64,000 nucleotides of DNA from the NCBI RefSeq assembly GCF_007725405.1, contig NZ_CP042163.1, forward strand, positions 1,612,001-1,676,000, read 5' to 3'. Shown piece after piece: positions 58,925-64,000 of this stretch. Each line of letters begins with the position of its first letter. Positions within the stretch are counted from its first letter, which is position 1. The DNA comes from Shouchella miscanthi (GTDB taxonomy: Bacteria; Bacillota; Bacilli; Bacillales; Bacillaceae_D). The notes below the pieces were generated by a model, which was not told the DNA's origin, did not search any database, and saw nothing but the letters and a program-made list of their open reading frames with translations. The translations under genes were made by a program, and so were the position numbers.

Positions 58925-59042
58925 TTCTCAGCGAGGTCTCAAGGGGGCTATAAAGCTGGTCATTACACGATCCTGCATTGGGGGAGCAGGGTAGCACCGT
59001 ATGTAATTAGTCATTTAATAATCGCTTGATATTAGGTGCAAA
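58925..59042. repeat. Dispersed non-coding repeat, copy 2 (split by IS B)
   Basis: Its first 14 bp are at 57461-57474 on the other side of the IS. It shares ATTACACGATCCTGCATTGG and CGTATGTAATTAGT with copy 1. Inner CCTGC/GCAGG and outer ATTACA/TGTAAT can pair. Confidence 0.7.
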
Positions 59043-59093
59043 CCCATTATTGTGGATGTAAAGTTTCTCTGTACATCATGTTAAAATAAATAG

Positions 59094-59156
59094 ATCAAAA
59101 TTAGTTGATTTATGTGATTGTTCGTGTTATCTTTTTATTAATCAATAAAAGTTGAT
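59094..59156. promoter_or_regulatory. Two ArsR-type operators upstream of arsR
   Basis: ATCAA-N6-TTGAT occurs at 59094-59109 and 59141-59156. This spacing and sequence match the inverted repeats bound by Bacillus ArsR/AseR-type repressors. Confidence 0.75.
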
Positions 59157-59174
59157 TTTAGGAAGGTGACTTTT

Positions 59175-59489
59175 ATGAATGCAACCACAAGTAGGTTAAC
59201 ACCAGATCAACTAACGACATACGAAAAACAATTTAAAGCTTTAGCTGATGCGAAAAGGTTACATTTATTAAATTTATTAAGTGTTCAAGGAGAGATGTGC
59301 GTTTGTGATTTAACAGAGGAATTAAGCATGCCCCAATCTAAACTATCGTATCACCTAAAAATAATGACCGACGCAAAAATTTTACTGAAAGAAACAAGAG
59401 GAACCTGGAGCTATTACCGCATTAATAGTGAACATGTGGATTCTATCCTTTCAGAGCAACTATGTTGTATTTTAAAACCGTCTAAGTAG
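59175..59489 (+). CDS. arsR: ArsR-family metalloid-responsive repressor
   Basis: The 104-aa winged-helix protein has the metal-binding signature EMCVCDLTEEL (about residues 38-48) in the recognition-helix region and SMPQSKLSYHLKIMTDA. ATG 59175 follows GGAAGGTGA. Three ATCAA-N6-TTGAT sites flank it, two before and one after, suggesting it controls itself and the next gene. A hairpin AAAACCG/CGGTTTT overlaps its stop. Confidence 0.88.
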   Translation: MNATTSRLTPDQLTTYEKQFKALADAKRLHLLNLLSVQGEMCVCDLTEELSMPQSKLSYHLKIMTDAKILLKETRGTWSYYRINSEHVDSILSEQLCCILKPSK

Positions 59490-59512
59490 CGGTTTTAATT
59501 TATATATTATTA

Positions 59513-59528
59513 ATCAAAAAAAATTGAT
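59513..59528. promoter_or_regulatory. Third ArsR-type operator, before arsI
   Basis: ATCAA-N6-TTGAT at 59513-59528, directly upstream of the arsI ribosome site AAGGAG. Confidence 0.7.
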
Positions 59529-59544
59529 TAAGGAGAGTGTGAAA

Positions 59545-59946
59545 ATGATGAATGTACACATTGGTTTAAATGTAAAAAACTTAGGAGAAAGCAAGGAGTT
59601 TTATCGAAGGTTTCTCAGTATCACCCCTGCTAAAGAAAAAGATGGTTACGTGAAGTTTTTAACAACGGAACCTAATCTTAACCTGACGTTAACGCAAGTA
59701 GATGAAGTACAAGGCAATATCATTAATCATTTAGGTGTTCAAGTTAATTCAAAAGAAGAAGTGTTAATGCATAAGGAACGATTAGAAAAAGAAGGTTTTT
59801 TCGCAAGAGAAGAAATGAATACAAATTGTTGTTATGCTATTCAAGACAAGTTTTGGGTAACTGATCCTGATGGGAATGAATGGGAGTACTTCTATACAAA
59901 ACAAGATTTAAATACAGAAGACAGTACAGTGTGCTGTATAAACTAA
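59545..59946 (+). CDS. arsI: ArsI/CadI-type glyoxalase-fold protein (probable C-As lyase)
   Basis: The 133-aa VOC-fold protein contains MNVHIGLNVKNLGESKEFYR, NHLGVQV (metal His), the cysteine pair in EMNTNCCYAIQDKFWVTDPD and GNEWEYFYT (metal Glu), which match ArsI, the enzyme that splits organoarsenicals. The B. subtilis skin element has the related yqcK beside arsR. ATG 59545 follows AAGGAG. arsB and arsC are not present downstream. Confidence 0.82.
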   Translation: MMNVHIGLNVKNLGESKEFYRRFLSITPAKEKDGYVKFLTTEPNLNLTLTQVDEVQGNIINHLGVQVNSKEEVLMHKERLEKEGFFAREEMNTNCCYAIQDKFWVTDPDGNEWEYFYTKQDLNTEDSTVCCIN

Positions 59947-59974
59947 TATAACTTAAATAAACATACTTCTAATT

Positions 59975-60006
59975 AGAGGCTACCTTTCAAAGTAGTCTCT
60001 TTTCTT
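59975..60006 (+). terminator. Terminator after arsI
   Basis: AGAGGCTAC pairs with GTAGTCTCT and runs into TTTTCTTT. Confidence 0.75.
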
Positions 60007-60036
60007 TGAAACCAAGTACTCGAAAGAATTAAGGTA

Positions 60037-60068
60037 AATAAGCAAAAAGGTCTCACCCTTTGCTTATT
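60037..60068 (-). terminator. Terminator of the leftward small membrane-protein gene
   Basis: AATAAGCAAA pairs with TTTGCTTATT; it overlaps the stop codon at 60067. Confidence 0.65.
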
Positions 60069-60303
60069 AACTCTTATAATGAGAAGTCTTTAGTAAGAGT
60101 CTCTTTATTAAATTAAAAACTAAGTAAAACACTACTGCTGAAACAAGTGACAGCAAAACAAATTCGACAATTACAAAGCCCCATCTCTCACCTGCATTTA
60201 CAATAGAAGCCCCTAAACCCATTCGTATTCCAGTGGTAAGTGCACCTAAAAATAAAGCAAAAGAAAATGTACTCATGATTTTTATGATGGTAACTTTAGA
60301 CAC
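60067..60303 (-). CDS. Small membrane protein (up to 78 aa)
   Basis: Two hydrophobic helices (about residues 10-35 and 42-66) are joined by a short loop; the tail is basic. GTG 60303 lies too close to AAGGA for a normal ribosome site; ATG 60276 (MSTFSFALF) may be the real start. Function unknown. Confidence 0.5.
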   Translation of the reverse strand: MSKVTIIKIMSTFSFALFLGALTTGIRMGLGASIVNAGERWGFVIVEFVLLSLVSAVVFYLVFNLIKRLLLKTSHYKS

Positions 60304-60381
60304 TCCTTATGAATTAATTATCTTTTTTATAGCACTACTTGTTTCACAAAAGTCATCAAGCAAATCCCACTCTTCATAGAG

Positions 60382-60478
60382 AACATCACAAGCCTCACAC
60401 GATAATGGATTGAGGTAGCAGGGGTAGTATCGCATTTAATTAGTCGTTCAGGACCCCTTATATTGCTTCGTGAAACTT
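60382..60478. repeat. Dispersed non-coding repeat, diverged copy 3
   Basis: CACACGATAATGGATTGAGG, then GTAGTATCGCATTTAATTAG aligns with the core of copies 1 and 2, with differences in the loop. 60304-60381 holds nothing recognisable. Confidence 0.5.
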
Positions 60479-60500
60479 AATTAAACTATTGGGGGCAGGT
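60471..60500 (+). mobile_element. Second solo relic of an IS B-type right end
   Basis: TGAAACTTAATTAAACTATT followed by GGGGGCAGG resembles the IS B terminus, directly after repeat copy 3. Confidence 0.45.
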
Positions 60501-60632
60501 TAGTTTAATAATTGAAACGCGTGGGCTTATCAAGTACAGGCTAAGATTTTTTTGTAAGAAATGTATTGTGTTCTCCGTATCAGTTTGAAATAATTGGTAT
60601 TAAAAAGTTTGTTCCTTGGAGGCTCTTTTAAA

Positions 60633-61019
60633 TGAGGGAGATCAGTTAATTCAAATAATTAAAAACACCCATCCTGATATCACGATAAATCATGTGATGA
60701 CTAAGCAAAGTGGGTGGATAATGATATTCTTATTCTAAATAATGAAATTGTATTTAGGTTTCCTAAAACTAAAGAAGTAGCAATAAGAGTGAAAAAAGAG
60801 TTAGCATTGATAAGTTAGTTAGCAATAGAAAATTCATTGTTATAAATTCCTAAATATGAATCAGTATTTCAAGATGGTGAATTCAAAGGGGTGAAATTCA
60901 GATATTTAGAAGGGGAATCATTAAGTGAAATTCAAATTATTGATCCTATAAAATCCCAAAGCGTTATTTTGTGGATTGAGAAACAGAACTCGATAAGTTT
61001 TCATATCTTTACTCTCTGA
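60633..61019 (+). pseudogene. Aminoglycoside-phosphotransferase-like pseudogene
   Basis: Translation gives LIQIIKNTHPDITINHVMTK, QSGW, then after a one-base loss at about 60717 DNDILILNNEIVFRFPKTKE, then after TAG and TAA codons IPKYESVFQDGEFKGVKFRY and LEGESLSEIQ. The NDILILNNEIVFRFPK and YLEGESL parts are typical of APH(2'')-like kinases. One frameshift, two stops and no start or catalytic C-terminus mean it is dead. Family assignment is from motif memory. Confidence 0.65.
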
Positions 61020-61157
61020 GATATAAAAGAATTAAATAAACATCAGATTTAAGTTGGTACATATTAATGATTTTCAAGTATTGAAGCAGGTTGGCTGAGG
61101 AGAGCCCAGCCTTCAACTTAATATTATCTATAGAGAGATGGAATAGGTGAATCTGAA

Positions 61158-61514
61158 GTGGATGATAAATTTACATTAAAAGAAGTGTTACTTGATTTGG
61201 AAGAAAAATTGTTAAAACCAGAAATCAGGGCATCAAAAGATGAGGTTACTCAATTACTTTCAGAAGGTTTTTTTGAGTACGGAAGTTCTGGTAAGGTTTT
61301 GTATAAAAATGAGAGCATTGATGAATTGAGTCTTAGTGCGGTAAGTATGAAATTGAGTGATTTTGAAATTCATCCATTGTCTGAACAAATAGTTTTAACA
61401 ACTTACAGAATATATAACGAAGTAAGTAAACAACATTCCTTACGTAGTTCGATATGGAGATTAACTGATGGAAAGTGGAAAATGCAATTTCATCAAGGTA
61501 CACCAACAGCTTAA
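61158..61514 (+). CDS. NTF2-like / DUF4440 family protein
   Basis: The 118-aa protein has a helix-rich start (TLKEVLLDLEEKLLKPEIRA), SEGFFEYGSSGKVL and the end RSSIWRLTDGKWKMQFHQGT, characteristic of DUF4440/SnoaL-like cone folds. The start is GTG 61158 with AGGTGA upstream. Substrate or role unknown. Confidence 0.75.
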   Translation: MDDKFTLKEVLLDLEEKLLKPEIRASKDEVTQLLSEGFFEYGSSGKVLYKNESIDELSLSAVSMKLSDFEIHPLSEQIVLTTYRIYNEVSKQHSLRSSIWRLTDGKWKMQFHQGTPTA

Positions 61515-61570
61515 TCACATTAATTCTTAATGCACTAACGTGGGCTTTAGTGTAAGTCAGTAGCTAAATT

Positions 61571-61611
61571 AAAAAATCGGTTCCTAAACGTTGTAAAGGA
61601 ACTGATTTTTT
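61571..61611 (+). terminator. Terminator after the DUF4440-like gene
   Basis: AAAAAATCGGTTCCT pairs with AGGAACTGATTTTTT. Between it and 61770 I see only an unidentified coding relic (an out-of-context RDSRYEIAKRSHNWLKVINR stretch, 61670-61760). Confidence 0.85.
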
Positions 61612-62037
61612 ATGCTTTATTTTCCTTAACGTTGTAAATCCGCATTTTCCTGACGCTACCATCGTACAAAAGAAAAGAGACAGTCGTTATGAAATTGCTA
61701 AACGATCACATAACTGGTTAAAGGTCATCAATCGGTCTCCATACGCAACGACATTTGTCATTTCCGCCACATAAGCTACGACGACTTAGTAACACTCAAG
61801 CGCTTATCCTCATCGCTTATACCTGCAAAAATTTCTTCCCACAGTCGATCCTCAAAACGCAGTTCGAAAGCAACCTCAAAACAACACTTAATCATGTAAA
61901 ACAAGCTTTTATGCTATTGCGCCCAACAATAGATAAAAAAGGAAAATTATTAGCCTTATAATTTTGTTGAAATGGGAACAAATATAATAATTAATGCATA
62001 TAAAGTATTATCCTTTTTTGAGTAACCTCCTAATTAG

Positions 62038-62065
62038 CCTCCTCTTTAGAGGGGGGTTTTTTTAT
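62038..62065 (+). terminator. Terminator in the leader of the first collagen-like gene
   Basis: CCTCCTCT and AGAGGGGGG pair and are followed by T7. It precedes the gene by about 105 nt, so it may end upstream transcription or act as an attenuator. Confidence 0.65.
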
Positions 62066-62171
62066 GTAAAAATCATTTGTTAATAAATAATTCTTAATTT
62101 TTGTGCGTTCAAACAATCATGTCAAATTCATCTAACATAGAATGCATGTATGTAAGGAGGTGAAATTACAA

Positions 62172-63392
62172 ATGTTTGAAAAGTTTAAAGACAATTGTGG
62201 TTGTGACCAAAATATTCAGAAGTTTAAACGTCCTAATAATAGATGTGTGGTGTGTCCAACCGGAGCGACGGGACCGACCGGACCAACAGGACCAGGTACG
62301 GGAGCAACAGGAGCAACAGGAGCAACAGGACCGACAGGACCGACAGGACCGACTGGACCATCAGGAGCAACAGGAGCAACAGGAGCAACCGGAGCGACAG
62401 CAGCAACAGGACCGACAGGACCGACAGGACCATCAGGAGCGACAGGAGCAACAGGACCGACAGGACCATCAGGACCATCAGGAGCAACCGGAGCGACAGG
62501 AGCAGCAGGAGCGACAGGAGCAACCGGAGCAACCGGGGCGACAGGAGCAACCGGAGCAACCGGGGCGACAGGAGCAACCGGAGCAACCGGGGCGACAGGA
62601 GCAACAGGACCGACAGGACCGACAGGACCATCAGGAGCAACAGGACCGACAGGACCGACAGGACCATCAGGAGCAACAGGAGCAACCGGAGCAACCGGAG
62701 CGACAGGAGCAACAGGACCGACAGGACCGACAGGAGCAACAGGAGCAACCGGAGCGACAGGAGCAACAGGACCGACAGGACCATCAGGAGCAACCGGAGC
62801 GACAGGAGCAACAGGAGCAACAGGACCGACAGGACCGACAGGACCATCAGGAGCAACAGGAGCAACCGGAGCAACCGGAGCGACAGGAGCAACAGGACCG
62901 ACAGGACCGACAGGAGCAACAGGAGCAACCGGAGCGACAGGAGCAACAGGACCGACAGGACCATCAGGAGCAACGGGTGCTACTGGACCAGAACGAATTG
63001 TAAGTTATGCAAGTGTTTGGAGAATCGACCCGGGGACTGGAACTGATACAGTACCTGGTAATACAGCGATTGTTTTTACCAATGGATTTGCGGGAGGAAC
63101 GGCTATAAGCTTTACTCCACCTTCGGATACAATAACTATAAATGAGATTGGTGTTTATGAGATTGACTTTGTTGTTCACAATCAAGGGAATGCGGACTTT
63201 AATGTAACTTTAAATGGAGTTCCTGTCACTTCGCAACCATTTACAGGAGACGGCGGTGGACCGACTTCAGGACAGATAATTGTTAACGTGACTACTGTTC
63301 CTGTAGCGCTACAGATTGTTAATGCTAATGCTACGCCAGCACTACTCCATAACGATACGAATACTACATTAGTCATTACAAAGTTAGCATAG
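62172..63392 (+). CDS. Collagen-like (Gly-X-Thr repeat) exosporium-type protein
   Basis: The 406-aa protein has a short cysteine-bearing N-terminus ([20 protein letters not shown]), then about 85 GxT-type triplets ([18 protein letters not shown] style, residues 39-275) forming a collagen-like stalk. A beta-rich C-terminal domain with [14 protein letters not shown] and [20 protein letters not shown] resembles the BclA/TNF-like heads of Bacillus spore filaments. AAGGAGGTGA precedes the ATG. One triplet is irregular (GATAATGPT). Confidence 0.85.
   Translation: MFEKFKDNCGCDQNIQKFKRPNNRCVVCPTGATGPTGPTGPGTGATGATGATGPTGPTGPTGPSGATGATGATGATAATGPTGPTGPSGATGATGPTGPSGPSGATGATGAAGATGATGATGATGATGATGATGATGATGATGATGPTGPTGPSGATGPTGPTGPSGATGATGATGATGATGPTGPTGATGATGATGATGPTGPSGATGATGATGATGPTGPTGPSGATGATGATGATGATGPTGPTGATGATGATGATGPTGPSGATGATGPERIVSYASVWRIDPGTGTDTVPGNTAIVFTNGFAGGTAISFTPPSDTITINEIGVYEIDFVVHNQGNADFNVTLNGVPVTSQPFTGDGGGPTSGQIIVNVTTVPVALQIVNANATPALLHNDTNTTLVITKLA
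62632..62974 (+). repeat. Perfect 180-bp-period duplication inside the collagen stalk
   Basis: 62641-62794 is identical to 62821-62974 (offset 180 bp, 60 codons). Just upstream a 27-bp unit beginning GCGACAGGAGCAACCGGAGC is repeated three times from 62511. Both point to recent unequal exchange or slippage. Confidence 0.9.
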
Positions 63393-63419
63393 ATGATTAA
63401 TGCTAAGTTTTATAAAAAG

Positions 63420-63451
63420 AAAGATGCTACGATAGTCTTGTAGTATCTTTC
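63420..63451 (+). terminator. Hairpin after the collagen-like gene
   Basis: AAAGATGCTAC pairs with GTAGTATCTTT; the T tract is short. 63452-63758 holds only duplicated leader sequence and no gene. Confidence 0.5.
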
Positions 63452-63758
63452 AGTACATAGTTTGATGCAGAAGCAAATTGAAGGTGAAAAAAAGAATCAA
63501 TAACTTATTAATTCCATAAGCTATGACGACTTAGTAACACTCAAGCGCTTATCCTCATCACTTATACCCGCTAAGCTTTCATTCCACAGTCGATCCTCAA
63601 AACAACACTTAATCATGTAAAACAAGCTTTTATGCTATTTCGCCCACCAATAAATCAAAAGAGGAAAGTTATTAGCCTTATAATTTTGTTGAAATGAGAA
63701 CAAATATAATAATTAATGCATATAAAGTATTATCCTTTTTTGAGTAACCTCCTAATTA

Positions 63759-63785
63759 GCCTCCTATTAGAGGGGGCTTTTTTAT
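63759..63785 (+). terminator. Terminator in the leader of the second collagen-like gene
   Basis: GCCTCCT and AGGGGGC pair with one mismatch, followed by T7; it is the counterpart of 62038-62065. Confidence 0.6.
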
Positions 63786-63890
63786 GTGAAAATCATTACT
63801 ACACAGTAAATAATCCCTAATTCTTGTGCGGATAAACAATCACCTCAATTTAATGTTACATAGTATGCATATAAGGAGGTGATAATACAA

Positions 63891-64000
63891 ATGTTTGAAA
63901 AGTTTAAAGACAATTGTGGTTGTGACCAAAATATTCAGAAATTTAAACGTCCTAATAATAAATGTGTGGTGTGTCCAACAGGAGCAACAGGACCGATTGG
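63891..64000 (+). CDS. Second collagen-like protein (3' end outside window)
   Basis: From ATG 63891, preceded by AAGGAGGTGA, the first 36 codons are nearly identical to the upstream gene ([20 protein letters not shown], one Arg-to-Lys change, then [13 protein letters not shown]). It is the second unit of the tandem duplication. Confidence 0.85.
   Translation, partial: MFEKFKDNCGCDQNIQKFKRPNNKCVVCPTGATGPI

Larger units (their letters stand above)
61770..63514. repeat. Tandem duplication unit 1 (leader plus collagen-like gene)
   Basis: The sequence from CATAAGCTACGACGACTTAG at 61770 is repeated from 63515 with small changes and continues past the window end, giving unit spacing of about 1.72-1.75 kb. 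Unit 2 lacks about 24 bp between two CCTCAAAAC repeats present in unit 1 (near 61855). No gene is supported in 61612-62037. Confidence 0.8.
47726..64000. mobile_element. Putative sigK-intervening (skin-like) prophage element, left part
   Basis: Everything from the sigK break to the window end lacks the conserved core gene order. It contains short phage-type genes, a broken repressor region, a DnaC-like loader, HNH and PAPS-reductase-like genes, two IS3 insertions, arsR-arsI, a dead resistance gene and duplicated collagen-like genes. No recombinase or sigK N-terminal half is seen, so the right boundary is beyond 64 kb or the element has been rearranged. Membership of the DNA right of about 55 kb in the same element is inferred. 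Confidence 0.75.

Noticed and set aside
61755-61961. A 68-codon rightward frame in the duplicated leader
   Set aside because: The frame is not preserved in the second unit and no family is recognisable; treated as non-coding.
62280-62980. CRISPR-like appearance of the regular repeats
   Set aside because: Period is 9-27 bp inside a coding frame, with no unique spacers and no cas genes.
62172-63046. Long open frames in all frames across the collagen stalk (up to 275 aa forward, 246 aa reverse)
   Set aside because: They are by-products of a GC-rich triplet repeat without stops; only the Gly-X-Thr frame has a ribosome site and sensible ends.

Overview
The window is a low-GC Gram-positive chromosome segment from a spore-forming member of the Bacillaceae. 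Gene order follows the Bacillus subtilis block bofC-ruvAB-queA-tgt-yajC-spoVB-comN-secDF-recJ-apt-relA-dtd-hisS-aspS-tcdA-rarA-cymR-yrvO-mnmA-yrrB-recD2-yrrD-yrrI-alaS-ireB-ruvX-mltG-trmR-udk-greA-yrrS-mtnN, and sporulation genes (bofC, spoVB, an rsfA-like gene, part of sigK) are present. Secreted and tail domains are very acidic, which would fit an alkaliphilic or halotolerant lineage; this is inference. TTG and GTG starts are frequent.

Region 1 (1-47.3 kb) is a dense housekeeping core: DNA recombination and repair (RuvAB, RecJ, RecD2, RarA), tRNA modification and charging (QueA, Tgt, MnmA, TcdA, TrmR, HisS, AspS, AlaS, Dtd), protein export (YajC, SecD, SecF), stringent response (RelA), cysteine control (CymR with a cysteine desulfurase), cell-envelope functions (SpoVB, MltG) and the 6S RNA. 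RNA control is rich: T-box leaders precede hisS (CAC specifier) and alaS (GCT specifier), and an S-box (SAM-I) leader precedes homoserine dehydrogenase. A LacI-type regulator with two operator-like palindromes, a ThuA-like protein and a Gfo/Idh/MocA oxidoreductase sit between dtd and hisS. Some B. subtilis neighbours are missing here: csbX, trhP1/trhP2 beside trmR, pbpI beside yrrS, and mccA/mccB beside mtnN.

Region 2 (47.35-64 kb) is the most interesting part. Only the C-terminal half of the mother-cell sigma factor SigK is present (47348-47725, minus). The homology stops at the point where the B. subtilis skin element splits sigK, and phage-type DNA follows. I read the rest of the window as the left part of a sigK-intervening (skin-like) element, whose other half-gene and recombinase must lie beyond 64 kb. 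It holds small phage genes, a broken repressor region, a DnaC-like loader, an HNH nuclease, a truncated PAPS-reductase-like gene and two IS3-family insertions. It also carries an arsR-arsI pair with three ArsR-type operators, a dead aminoglycoside-phosphotransferase-like gene, three copies of a non-coding repeat able to fold into a hairpin, and a tandem duplication of a collagen-like, exosporium-type gene. The arsR plus glyoxalase-type ars gene pair parallels the cargo of the B. subtilis skin element.

No rRNA, tRNA or CRISPR array was recognised. Functions are assigned from remembered family features and gene order only; no database search was run.
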